Part shown: piece after piece, positions 1-7,513 of the stretch
Position numbering within the stretch: the first letter of the stretch is position 1
Layout of the letters: each line of letters begins with the position of its first letter
Assembly (NCBI RefSeq): GCF_029945805.1
Contig: NZ_JAQSDH010000025.1
Location: 1 to 36,355 of the forward strand
DNA: 36,355 bases
Direction of reading: 5' to 3'
Source: Flavobacterium sp.
GTDB lineage: Bacteria > Bacteroidota > Bacteroidia > Flavobacteriales > Flavobacteriaceae
The notes under the pieces: model-generated
The model's database searches: none
The model's input: only the letters and a program-made list of their open reading frames with translations
Told to the model about the DNA's origin: nothing
Made by a program: the position numbers and the translations under genes

Positions 1-440
1 TTTAATCTATCTATTTTTGTCTTATAATCTGTATCGATTATTTAGGACTAGTCAATAATCTACAAAAAATAGTTTCTTTGTGTGTGTTCGTGTTCTTCAA
101 TAGGATACAGAATATAAAATTACCTACTCTAAAGTAGTGTGTAAAGTTTGCGGACTAAATTATGTAACTCAATTAAGTAAGCTGTTTGGGTCATGTTTTG
201 TCTTTGTTCGGGTTTACTTCGGTAAAAGCTCGATAAGAGTACTACAACCTCGAACAAAGTCCGAACAAAGTCCGAACAAAGTTCAAATAAAATCCTAATG
301 AATTCTCATTCTATTTTGAAGTTTTTTTTAAAGTATACTTCGAGGCTTTTAAGATAAAAAGTATTGAAATGAAGGAATAAAGAAGTTTGTGACCCCATGG
401 TAAAGCCAACTTATTTGTTTTATTATAAAGTACTTAAAAC
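1..440. other. Gene-free leader with short repeats
   Basis: I see no convincing gene here. The stretch holds three direct copies of an 11-bp unit (CGAACAAAGTC/T) at 251-283 and an inverted match to it (TTTGTTCGG) at 203-211. An open frame without ATG runs from 104 to 298, but it covers the repeats and I do not call it a gene. The region lies beyond the 3' end of the minus-strand terC gene. Confidence 0.5.
251..283. repeat. 11-bp tandem repeat, three copies
   Basis: The units CGAACAAAGTC (251-261), CGAACAAAGTC (262-272) and CGAACAAAGTT (273-283) follow each other without a gap. TTTGTTCGG at 203-211 is the reverse complement of CCGAACAAA within the repeats, so the transcript could fold into a hairpin with a loop of roughly 50-60 nt. 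The function is unknown. Confidence 0.8.
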
Positions 441-1382
441 TTATAAAGTATCTTTTCGTCTCATGGAAACTACAATGCCTACAACAAGTGCCAGTCCTAT
501 AAATCCTAATGAAACCCACTCCGGAAATTTATAATAATGAACTACAAGCATCTTAATTCCAACAAAAGTTAAAATTGCAATTAAGCTGTATTCTAAGAAG
601 CTGAATTTCTCTAACATATTCGCCAAAAAGAAATACATAGAGCGCAATCCAAGAATTGCAAAAATATTAGAGCTGAACACTAAAAAAGGGTCTGATGTAA
701 TTGCTAAGATGGCAGGAACACTATCTAAAGCAAAAAGCATATCCATTACTTCAATAACCAACAGAGCAACAAAAAGAGGCGTTGCGTGATTGATTCCATT
801 AATTCTAGTAAAAAAATGTTCTTTCTCCGTGTGAGTTGTTATGGGAATAAATTTGCCAATAACTCGATAAACAAATGATTTTTTTGGATCAAAATCTTCT
901 TCTTCTTTCTTGAATAGCATTTTAAATGCAGTAAACAGTAAGAATGCTCCAAATAAATAAGTCATCCAACTGAATTTATTGATAAGTATAACACCAAAGA
1001 AAATCATCAAACCTCTGAAAACAATTGCTCCCAATATGCCCCAAAACAAAACTCTGTGTTGGTACTTTTGGGCTATTTTAAAAGAAGCAAAAATCACAGC
1101 AATAATAAAAATGTTATCAATACTTAATGACAATTCGATAAGGTATCCGGTGATATATTTTATCATGGCTTCTGACGGTGTAATCCCCGTAGGATTAGCA
1201 ATATATTGATTGCTGTAAAGCCAATTTATAATTACAGAGAAAGTAAAAGAAAGTGATACCCAAACCCCGGTCCAAACCCCGGCTTCTTTAGAACTAATAA
1301 TGTGAGGGGTTTTATTAAATACGCCTAAATCAAGAGCTAAAAAAATAAAAATAGTTGCTAAAAAAATAATCCAGACAATCAT
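441..1382 (-). CDS. TerC/Alx family integral membrane protein
   Basis: This 313-residue polytopic inner-membrane protein belongs to the TerC family. Family members such as Alx and YceF/MeeY-type proteins are linked to manganese export and metal homeostasis, and TerC to tellurium resistance. About seven to nine hydrophobic segments span the length. Both acidic family motifs are visible: SIDN at residues 87-90, and the second block with E211, D214 and FALDSVPA (217-224). These acidic residues inside membrane segments are expected to bind the metal. The length matches the family. A TATATTTG box on the minus strand (1410-1403) lies just upstream. The gene is divergent from glutamine synthetase and appears monocistronic. 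The family is confident; the substrate is inferred. Confidence 0.9.
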   Translation of the reverse strand: MIVWIIFLATIFIFLALDLGVFNKTPHIISSKEAGVWTGVWVSLSFTFSVIINWLYSNQYIANPTGITPSEAMIKYITGYLIELSLSIDNIFIIAVIFASFKIAQKYQHRVLFWGILGAIVFRGLMIFFGVILINKFSWMTYLFGAFLLFTAFKMLFKKEEEDFDPKKSFVYRVIGKFIPITTHTEKEHFFTRINGINHATPLFVALLVIEVMDMLFALDSVPAILAITSDPFLVFSSNIFAILGLRSMYFFLANMLEKFSFLEYSLIAILTFVGIKMLVVHYYKFPEWVSLGFIGLALVVGIVVSMRRKDTL

Positions 1383-1402
1383 GATAGTTTGTTTTGATTT
1401 TG

Positions 1403-1410
1403 CAAATATA
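1403..1410 (-). promoter_or_regulatory. Probable -7 box for the terC-family gene
   Basis: TATATTTG read on the minus strand fits the Bacteroidota TAnnTTTG -7 element and lies 20 bp before the ATG. I see no good -33 TTG. Confidence 0.4.
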
Positions 1411-1486
1411 ATAGAATGACTAGTTAAGGGAATATTTTTTAACTATTTTATGTGAATTATTTAAAAGTATACTATTTATTGTTTTT

Positions 1487-1557
1487 ACCCTAAAAAAAAT
1501 AGGGTGTACTATCTTTATATTTAAAATATTATTATATTTGTGTCAAATAAATAGGGT
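1487..1557 (+). promoter_or_regulatory. Promoter and putative operator region of glutamine synthetase
   Basis: A TATATTTG -7 box lies at 1533-1540. Two direct copies of TAGGGT followed by GTA or ATA lie at 1500-1505 and 1552-1557, 52 bp apart (about five helical turns), flanking the -7 box. The first copy also forms an inverted repeat with ACCCTA at 1487-1492 (7-nt loop). This looks like a paired operator for nitrogen control, but the regulator is unknown and the role is inference. Confidence 0.45.
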
Positions 1558-1579
1558 ATAACATTAAAAATTAAAATTT

Positions 1580-3769
1580 ATGTCAACTTTACGTTTCCAA
1601 GCATTAAAAGATGCATCAGGTAGAAAACCTGTAAAATTTGAAGAAGCCGGAAGAAAATCAGATCTTTTCGGTGCAAATGTATTTAATGATAAGGCAATGA
1701 AGCAATTCTTAACTTCAGATGCTCACAAAGGCGTGAAAGATGCAGTTCAGCATGGAACAAAAATTGACAGAAAGCTTGCCGATTATATCGCAATGGGAAT
1801 GAAGGAATGGGCTTTATCCAAAGGAGTAACTCATTATACACATTGGTTTCAACCTTTAACAGGAACAACAGCCGAGAAACATGATGCATTTTTTGAAACT
1901 TCTTATGATGGTTCAGATGCCGTTGAAAAATTTGGTGGGGGACAATTAGTACAACAAGAACCAGACGCGTCATCTTTTCCAAATGGGGGTATCAGAAATA
2001 CATTTGAAGCTCGTGGATATACCGCTTGGGATCCAACTTCTCCTGCATTTATTTTCGGTACCACTTTATGTATTCCCACGGTTTTCATCTCGTATACAGG
2101 TGAAGCTTTAGATTATAAAACACCACTTTTACGTGCATTAAACGCTGTTGATGAAGCTGCAACTGATGTTTGTAAGTATTTTGATAAAAACGTCAAAAAA
2201 GTAACCGCCACTTTAGGTTGGGAACAAGAATATTTCTTAGTGGATTCTTCTTTAGCAAATTCACGTCCCGATTTAATGATGACAGGACGAACGTTGCTTG
2301 GACATACTTCTGCAAAAGGACAACAATTAGATGATCATTATTTTGGTTCCATTCCGTCTCGTGCTTTGAATTATATGAGAGAATTGGAAGAAGAATGTAT
2401 GTTACTCGGAATTCCAGTTAAGACACGCCACAATGAAGTGGCACCAAATCAATTTGAATTGGCTCCGATTTTTGAAGAAACTAACTTAGCCGTTGACCAC
2501 AATTCACTTTTAATGGATGTAATGTCTAAAGTTGGGGAACGTCATGATTTTAAAGTGTTGTTTCACGAAAAACCATTTCAAGGTGTAAATGGTTCGGGAA
2601 AACACAACAATTGGTCGTTGGCCACAGATACTGGAGTGAATTTATTATCTCCAAGTAAAACACCAATGAGTAATTTACAATTTTTATCTTTTTTCATCAA
2701 TACAATCAAAGCGGTTAATGACTATGAAGAATTACTTCGTGCGGCGATAGCAACGGCGAGTAATGATCATAGATTAGGTGCAAATGAGGCGCCACCCGCA
2801 ATTATTTCGGTTTTTATTGGTCAACAATTGACGAAAGTTTTAGCCGAATTAGAAGGTGTTTCCAAAGGGAAACTATCTCCAGAAGAAAAAACAGATTTAA
2901 AATTAAACGTAGTCGGTAAAATTCCAGATGTAATGTTGGATAATACAGATAGAAACCGAACCTCACCATTTGCATTCACAGGAAATAAATTTGAATTCCG
3001 TGCAGTCGGTTCTTCTGCAAATTGTGCTAATGCAATGACCACTTTGAACTCTATCGTTGCAAAACAATTGAAAGATTTTAAAAAAGAAGTTGATGTTTTA
3101 ATCGAAACTAAAGATTTAAAGAAAGACGAAGCTATTTTTAATGTATTAAGAGAATATATCAAAGGAACCAAAGCGATTCTTTTTGAAGGAGATGGTTATA
3201 GTGAAGCTTGGGAAAAGGAAGCTAAAAAACGCGGCTTGAGCAATCATAAAACAACTCCAGCGGCATTAAAAGCTAAAGTTTCTCAAAAAGCATTGGATTT
3301 ATTTAGCGAATTAAAAGTGATGAATCATGTTGAGGTTGAAGCGCGTTACGAAATTGAATTGGAAGAATACACAAAAAAGATCCAAATAGAAGGAAGAGTT
3401 TTAGGCGATATTGCTAGTAATCATGTCATTCCAACAGCAATACGGTATCAAAATACTTTGATTGAAAACGTGCGTGGATTGAAAGAAATCTTCGGGAAAG
3501 ACTTTGAGAAAATTGCAAAAGAGCAAATCGTACTTATCAAGGAAATTTCAGTTCATATAGAAGGAATTATCACTAAAGTGGAAGCAATGACTGAAGCGCG
3601 TAAAAAAGCAAACGTTTTAACTGATGCTCAAGAAATGGCCGAAAGGTATTGCGATAAAGTGAAACCCTACTTTGATGAAATTAGAGTGCACTGTGATAAA
3701 CTAGAACTTTTGGTTGATGATGAAATTTGGACCTTAACTAAATACAGAGAGTTATTGTTTACTAGATAA
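1580..3769 (+). CDS. glnN: Type III glutamine synthetase (GSIII)
   Basis: It makes glutamine from glutamate, ammonia and ATP, the entry point of nitrogen assimilation in the cytoplasm. The 729-residue length is typical of GSIII and far above GSI or GSII (about 350-470). Visible landmarks include a GSIII-type N-terminal region (about 1-150), the metal-site stretch GWEQEYF (213-219), the GSIII signature HNEVAPNQFELAP (284-296), the glutamate-binding stretch NGSGKHNNWS, and a helical C-terminal extension of about 250 residues. The ATG is preceded by an A-rich leader. The gene stands alone between a promoter with TAGGGT repeats and a palindromic terminator at 3790-3827. Bacteroidota commonly use GSIII as their main or second glutamine synthetase. 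Confidence 0.96.
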   Translation: MSTLRFQALKDASGRKPVKFEEAGRKSDLFGANVFNDKAMKQFLTSDAHKGVKDAVQHGTKIDRKLADYIAMGMKEWALSKGVTHYTHWFQPLTGTTAEKHDAFFETSYDGSDAVEKFGGGQLVQQEPDASSFPNGGIRNTFEARGYTAWDPTSPAFIFGTTLCIPTVFISYTGEALDYKTPLLRALNAVDEAATDVCKYFDKNVKKVTATLGWEQEYFLVDSSLANSRPDLMMTGRTLLGHTSAKGQQLDDHYFGSIPSRALNYMRELEEECMLLGIPVKTRHNEVAPNQFELAPIFEETNLAVDHNSLLMDVMSKVGERHDFKVLFHEKPFQGVNGSGKHNNWSLATDTGVNLLSPSKTPMSNLQFLSFFINTIKAVNDYEELLRAAIATASNDHRLGANEAPPAIISVFIGQQLTKVLAELEGVSKGKLSPEEKTDLKLNVVGKIPDVMLDNTDRNRTSPFAFTGNKFEFRAVGSSANCANAMTTLNSIVAKQLKDFKKEVDVLIETKDLKKDEAIFNVLREYIKGTKAILFEGDGYSEAWEKEAKKRGLSNHKTTPAALKAKVSQKALDLFSELKVMNHVEVEARYEIELEEYTKKIQIEGRVLGDIASNHVIPTAIRYQNTLIENVRGLKEIFGKDFEKIAKEQIVLIKEISVHIEGIITKVEAMTEARKKANVLTDAQEMAERYCDKVKPYFDEIRVHCDKLELLVDDEIWTLTKYRELLFTR

Positions 3770-3789
3770 TTTTATGATAGGAAAAAATA

Positions 3790-3827
3790 AATAAAACTTG
3801 CTAAAATTAATTTTAGCAAGTTTTATT
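3790..3827. terminator. Bidirectional terminator, perfect 19-bp palindrome
   Basis: The arm at 3790-3808 (AATAAAACTTGCTAAAATT) is exactly complementary to 3809-3827. A-rich and T-rich outer ends give a U tract on both strands. It sits between the convergent glutamine synthetase (+) and repeat protein (-) genes and can serve both. Confidence 0.85.
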
Positions 3828-3832
3828 ATAAA

Positions 3833-4849
3833 TTAGTTTGAAGGCGATGAGATAAGTGTTGTACCTGCATATCCATTTTGCATTACCCAAGTTCCTGTGT
3901 TTTTATTAAATGTGTAAACTTTATTTTGACCATTGTCAGTAAAAGCAAAATTTCCGTTTGAACTTACCAAAGTAGCTCCAGCATATCCATTTTGCATTAC
4001 CCAAGTTCCAGTAGTTTTATTAAAAGCATAAACTTTACTTTGCCCATTATCAGCAAAAGCGAAATTTCCATTTGAACTTACTAAAGTAGTTCCAGCATAT
4101 CCGTTTTGAATAACCCAGGTTCCAGTAGTTTTATTAAAAGCATAAACTTCACTCTGTCCATTATCGGCAAAAGCGAAATTTCCATTTGAAGTTACTAAAG
4201 TAGTTCCAGCATATCCATTTTGCATTACCCAAGTTCCGGTAATTTTATTAAACACATAAACTTCACTTTGCCCATTATCAGCAAAAGCGAAATTTCCGTT
4301 TGAACTTATTAAAGTAGTTCCAGCATATCCATTTTGCATAACCCAAGTACTCGTGTTTGAATTAAATGCATAAACCTTACTTTGACCGTTATCTGCGAAA
4401 GCAAAATTGGCATATTTATTCTCTTCAATACTCTCATTAGCAGATGAGCCACTTAAACTTCCGGCTGCTAAAGCATAAGGAACAGAAAGTAATTGCGTAG
4501 TACCAACAGTTACATAAGCCGTTCCGCCTGTTGCATCCATTTCAACTTTAAGGAATTTTGAATTGATCCCCCAATTGATAGAAGCAAAAACTCCAGAAAT
4601 TACTGTTCCTTGTCCAATGGTTAAGTTGAATAATCCTTGTGGATTGGTAGTTTTTAAATGTGTTTCTGAATAGATAACGCTTCCTATAGCAGAAACGTCT
4701 AATACAGAAAGTTTGACTCTCACAGTAGAACTAACAACTGCAGTTCCCGAACCGTTTAAAGCAATTGCCTGATAGGATATTCCTTGTGGAACTTGAGCAA
4801 TCGTAAAAAAGCTTACTAATAATAAACTAAAAAGTAAAATTTTATTCAT
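3833..4849 (-). CDS. Secreted protein with five 38-residue tandem repeats
   Basis: I do not recognise a named family. The 338-residue product starts with a signal peptide (about residues 1-19, ending FFTIAQ). Residues 20-130 form a domain shared almost exactly with the upstream neighbour at 4852-5970. It begins VPQGISYQAIALNGSG and ends with QLLSVPYALAAGS, a module common at the N-terminus of Bacteroidota secreted proteins. From residue 148 to the C-terminus run five 38-residue repeats of the pattern NFAFADNGQS.VYAFNK.TGTWVMQNGYAG, with aromatic and glycine positions reminiscent of beta-propeller or other beta repeat folds. No C-terminal T9SS sorting domain is evident. The gene begins 2 bp after the neighbour's stop, so the two are very probably co-transcribed. 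Surface or periplasmic role; function unknown. Confidence 0.8.
   Translation of the reverse strand: MNKILLFSLLLVSFFTIAQVPQGISYQAIALNGSGTAVVSSTVRVKLSVLDVSAIGSVIYSETHLKTTNPQGLFNLTIGQGTVISGVFASINWGINSKFLKVEMDATGGTAYVTVGTTQLLSVPYALAAGSLSGSSANESIEENKYANFAFADNGQSKVYAFNSNTSTWVMQNGYAGTTLISSNGNFAFADNGQSEVYVFNKITGTWVMQNGYAGTTLVTSNGNFAFADNGQSEVYAFNKTTGTWVIQNGYAGTTLVSSNGNFAFADNGQSKVYAFNKTTGTWVMQNGYAGATLVSSNGNFAFTDNGQNKVYTFNKNTGTWVMQNGYAGTTLISSPSN
3836..4408 (-). repeat. 114-bp coding tandem repeat, five units
   Basis: Five in-frame units of 114 bp encode residues 148-338 of the protein. Units differ at few positions (for example S/N, K/E, A/V/T after VY), so copy number could change by slippage or recombination. 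Confidence 0.9.
4521..4720 (-). repeat. 200-bp block identical to 5642-5841 (copy 1)
   Basis: By base-by-base reading this block in the 3833-4849 gene is identical to 5642-5841 in the neighbouring gene. Similarity continues on both sides with scattered differences. Such a sharp identical core suggests recent duplication or gene conversion. Confidence 0.85.
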
Positions 4850-4851
4850 GA

Positions 4852-5970
4852 TTAAAGTTGTGTTATTGTGTAAGATGCTGAACCGTTGAAGTTTATAGTT
4901 AAATCTACTCTGTAATTTTTAGGAGTTGCAGCTGTATTGCTTATGGTAATTGGTGTGCCATTACTTTCGATACTTCCATCTGCAAGATTATCTCCGTGAG
5001 AATTTCCTTTTGGATCATAATAGTCAAAGTAAAAAGAAGCATTGTTATTGGCGGATATAGCTACAGTGAAAGAAAATTTATTTGTAGCTACTGAATACGT
5101 ACTATTTATATTTGTAGAAGTAAGAACGTAATCTATTATAGGCGACAAAGAGCCAACAGTTAAAGTAAAATCATTTAACGGATAAGAAGGATTTTGTCCA
5201 TTAACTAAATCAATTATGTAATAGCCTGCAGAATCAACTAAATAGCTTGATCCATTTACTTGAAGATTATTACTTAAATTAACGCCATATATTGGTGAAC
5301 TAACACTATTAGTTGCTAAAAACTTTAATTCGGTACCAGCGGTTAAATACTTGTAACCATATCGATCTAAGTTGCCACTATTGTAGTTAGCCATTAACAG
5401 TGCCGTTGTTGGATTAAATGTATTGAAGGTTCCATACATGTAAAAATTGTTTGGAGTACTTGGCGCAGTAGTATTCGAAGTAGGTAAAGACAATTCGCCA
5501 CTATCAGTAACGGTCAATTGGTAAGGTGTTCCGTTTGGAGACACCAATGTAATTCCTTCACCTGCAGATGTTACTAAGCTGTCTGCTGCCAAAGCATAAG
5601 GAACAGAAAGCAATTGCGTCGTGCCAACACTAACATAAGTTGTTCCGCCTGTTGCATCCATTTCAACTTTAAGGAATTTTGAATTGATCCCCCAATTGAT
5701 AGAAGCAAAAACTCCAGAAATTACTGTTCCTTGTCCAATGGTTAAGTTGAATAATCCTTGTGGATTGGTAGTTTTTAAATGTGTTTCTGAATAGATAACG
5801 CTTCCTATAGCAGAAACGTCTAATACAGAAAGTTTGACTCTTACATTTGAACTTACAACCGGAGTTCCCGAACCGTTTAAAGCAATTGCCTGATACGATA
5901 TTCCTTGTGGAACTTGAGCATAAGTCAGTAATGAAATGAATAATGATAGTACTAGTAATAATTTTTTCAT
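4852..5970 (-). CDS. Secreted protein, shared N-terminal domain plus SusE/SusF-like C-terminal part
   Basis: The 372-residue product has a signal peptide (about 1-19, ending LLTYAQ). The domain at residues 20-130 is nearly identical to that of the 3833-4849 protein. The remaining 240 residues differ completely: after a linker (SLPTSNTTAPSTPNN) comes a stretch with YMYGTFNTFNP and GYYIIDLVNG. This recalls the beta-sandwich modules of SusE/SusF-type outer-membrane starch-binding proteins, but I regard that as a weak resemblance. No T9SS sorting domain is visible. The gene is followed after 2 bp by its paralogue, forming a two-gene unit. It may bind a ligand at the cell surface; function unproven. 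Confidence 0.75.
   Translation of the reverse strand: MKKLLLVLSLFISLLTYAQVPQGISYQAIALNGSGTPVVSSNVRVKLSVLDVSAIGSVIYSETHLKTTNPQGLFNLTIGQGTVISGVFASINWGINSKFLKVEMDATGGTTYVSVGTTQLLSVPYALAADSLVTSAGEGITLVSPNGTPYQLTVTDSGELSLPTSNTTAPSTPNNFYMYGTFNTFNPTTALLMANYNSGNLDRYGYKYLTAGTELKFLATNSVSSPIYGVNLSNNLQVNGSSYLVDSAGYYIIDLVNGQNPSYPLNDFTLTVGSLSPIIDYVLTSTNINSTYSVATNKFSFTVAISANNNASFYFDYYDPKGNSHGDNLADGSIESNGTPITISNTAATPKNYRVDLTINFNGSASYTITQL
5642..5841 (-). repeat. 200-bp block identical to 4521-4720 (copy 2)
   Basis: Second copy of the identical segment within the paralogous N-terminal domains, separated from the first by about 920 bp. Confidence 0.85.
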
Positions 5971-6008
5971 GATTTTTATTTATATAAATTGAAATTGTTG
6001 TTTGACAT

Positions 6009-6045
6009 TGCAATTGAATTTTGCAACTGAATTTTGCAATTGCAG
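6009..6045. repeat. 13-bp tandem repeat upstream of the secreted pair
   Basis: TGCAATTGAATTT (6009-6021) and TGCAACTGAATTT (6022-6034) are followed by a partial third unit TGCAATTGCAG (6035-6045). The array sits between the T9SS gene's stop codon and the start of the 4852-5970 gene, so it is in that gene's leader or promoter region. It could be a regulatory array; I cannot show it. Confidence 0.7.
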
Positions 6046-6046
6046 C

Positions 6047-6490
6047 TTAACGTTTGATGATTTTAAACGATTTTATGTTTTTGTTTGTGAATTGAATCAG
6101 ATAAACTCCAGTTGAAAGCTCAGATAAATCCAAAGCATTATCAGCTGTAATTTGTTTTTGAGAAACCAATTGTCCCGATAAATTGAAAATCGAAACCTTT
6201 TCATCAAAAAGACTAGTTGTGGTTTGAAAGAAAATCGAAGCCGTTGTTGGATTTGGATAAACAGTAATTTTTTCACTTAATTCCAATTGCGAAACTTCAA
6301 GAGTTTGAACCAAAATTCCGATAATTCCTGAGCTCGAACTCGATTGGTTTTCTGGAACTACAACAATTTCGCCCACAGAAACCGAACCTGATGTTCCAAT
6401 AATACTTCCAGAATTTACCGATTGTATCACCGATTGTGAACTTGCAGTTAGCGTTACAAACAAAAATGAGAATAGTAATAGTTGTTTCAT
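6047..6490 (-). CDS. Very small T9SS type A sorting-domain protein
   Basis: The chosen start at 6490 (MKQLLLFSFLF...) puts the signal peptide at the N-terminus (about 1-19, ending TASSQ); an in-frame start at 6511 would place seven residues before it. The last 70 or so residues form a T9SS type A sorting domain: YPNPTTASIFF, then IFNLSGQLVSQKQI, then LSTGVYLIQFTNKNIKSFKIIKR. Between these lie only about 50-60 residues (QSVNSGSIIGTSGSVSVGEI...), which look like the short Gly/Ser-rich segment often placed before such tails. The 147-residue protein is therefore almost only export signals. It is predicted to be carried across the outer membrane by the type IX system. A minus-strand TACATTTG box lies at 6516-6509. 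Confidence 0.85.
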   Translation of the reverse strand: MKQLLLFSFLFVTLTASSQSVIQSVNSGSIIGTSGSVSVGEIVVVPENQSSSSSGIIGILVQTLEVSQLELSEKITVYPNPTTASIFFQTTTSLFDEKVSIFNLSGQLVSQKQITADNALDLSELSTGVYLIQFTNKNIKSFKIIKR

Positions 6491-6508
6491 TATTAAGTTT
6501 TTAGGCGG

Positions 6509-6516
6509 CAAATGTA
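6509..6516 (-). promoter_or_regulatory. Probable -7 box for the small T9SS gene
   Basis: TACATTTG on the minus strand matches TAnnTTTG and lies 18 bp before the ATG at 6490, which would give a very short leader. It also supports the 6490 start, because the 6511 start would overlap the box. Confidence 0.4.
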
Positions 6517-6571
6517 ATTCTTTTCTCGATAATAGTATCGTAATTTGGATTAAGCATTTTGATAATGGCTT

Positions 6572-6579
6572 TATATTTG
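6572..6579 (+). promoter_or_regulatory. Probable -7 box for the OmpA-family operon
   Basis: TATATTTG matches TAnnTTTG and lies 48 bp before the first gene of the four-gene operon. A TTG at 6545-6547 could be the -33 element, though the 24-bp spacing is long. Confidence 0.45.
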
Positions 6580-6627
6580 ATTAACAGAAACTATTTTATC
6601 GTAACTTTCGATATATTTTGAAACCCC

Positions 6628-7512
6628 ATGAAATATCATTTTATCTTTATTTTTATTCTGATTTCAATGCTGACTTATGCTCAGGAGAAATTCACGGTCT
6701 ATTTTGAGAGCAATAAATTTGATTTAAATCCAAAAGAGACTACAAGACTAAACACTTGGATTTCAGAGAATAAAAACAATAAAATCGTTGCCATTCACGG
6801 TTTCACTGATGAAGATGGAACGAATGGATTCAACGATACATTATCCCAAAAACGAGTTAACTTTATTTATACTACAGTTAAAACTCAAATAAAAACAAGA
6901 GAAGATTTTAAGACGAGAAGCTTTGGTGAAACTTTTGATCAATCCACAAATAAAGCTGAAAACCGTAGGGTTGTTATTTATTTTATTCTCGAAAAAGACA
7001 TTCCGCGTGAAGATGAAATCCTAGGAATTAAAAAAGAGCCTGTTGTTGAAGAACCAAAGCAAGAAGTAGTATATCCAGAGAAATTAGTATTCGATAATCC
7101 AAACGGAACCAAATCGGAGTTTAAACTCGATAGAGCGTTTATGAAGAAAGTGGGTAATGCTAAGAAAGGTGAAAAACTGCAAATAGAGAACCTAAATTTC
7201 ATCATCAATACTTTCGCTGTAGTGAATGAATCGCGTGGAAAATTGTTCGAATTGCTTTTGGTTCTTCAGAAAAACCCATCGTTAAAAATTGAAATTCATG
7301 GTCATTTATGTTGTATGCCTATTGATAGAACCGATTTATCCACGCAAAGAGCCAAAGCAATTTATAATTTTTTAGTATTCCATGAAATTAGTAAATCGCG
7401 ATTGTCTTATAAAGGTTTTGGCAGCACAGTTCCAATTTATTCGATTCCAGAAAAAGATGAAAAAGAACGTGCTGCCAATCGTAGAGTTGAAATTCTAATC
7501 GTTGAAAATTAA
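6628..7512 (+). CDS. OmpA-family protein with two OmpA-like halves (paralogue 1)
   Basis: The 294-residue product has a signal peptide (about 1-19, ending MLTYAQ). The N-terminal half (about 20-120) already has the OmpA-like pattern: VYFESNKFDLNP, then HGFTDEDG, then LSQKRVNFIY and ENRRVVIYF. The C-terminal half (about 165-294) is a second OmpA-like domain with IEIHGHLCC, LSTQRAKAIYNFL, YKGFGSTVPIY and NRRVEILI. OmpA-like domains bind peptidoglycan in the periplasm, and the Arg of NRRVEI is part of the usual diaminopimelate-binding site. No beta-barrel or lipobox is visible, so the protein is likely periplasmic. It is first in a run of four paralogues with 1-bp spacing or overlaps. Confidence 0.85.
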   Translation: MKYHFIFIFILISMLTYAQEKFTVYFESNKFDLNPKETTRLNTWISENKNNKIVAIHGFTDEDGTNGFNDTLSQKRVNFIYTTVKTQIKTREDFKTRSFGETFDQSTNKAENRRVVIYFILEKDIPREDEILGIKKEPVVEEPKQEVVYPEKLVFDNPNGTKSEFKLDRAFMKKVGNAKKGEKLQIENLNFIINTFAVVNESRGKLFELLLVLQKNPSLKIEIHGHLCCMPIDRTDLSTQRAKAIYNFLVFHEISKSRLSYKGFGSTVPIYSIPEKDEKERAANRRVEILIVEN

Positions 7513-7513
7513 G

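Noticed and set aside
104..298. Open frame of 64 codons without ATG, with a CKVCG motif
   Set aside because: No convincing start or ribosome site is present, and most of the frame's end is the 11-bp tandem repeat.
3836..4408. Regular repeat spacing that could suggest a CRISPR array
   Set aside because: The units are 114 bp, in frame and nearly contiguous; there are no spacers.
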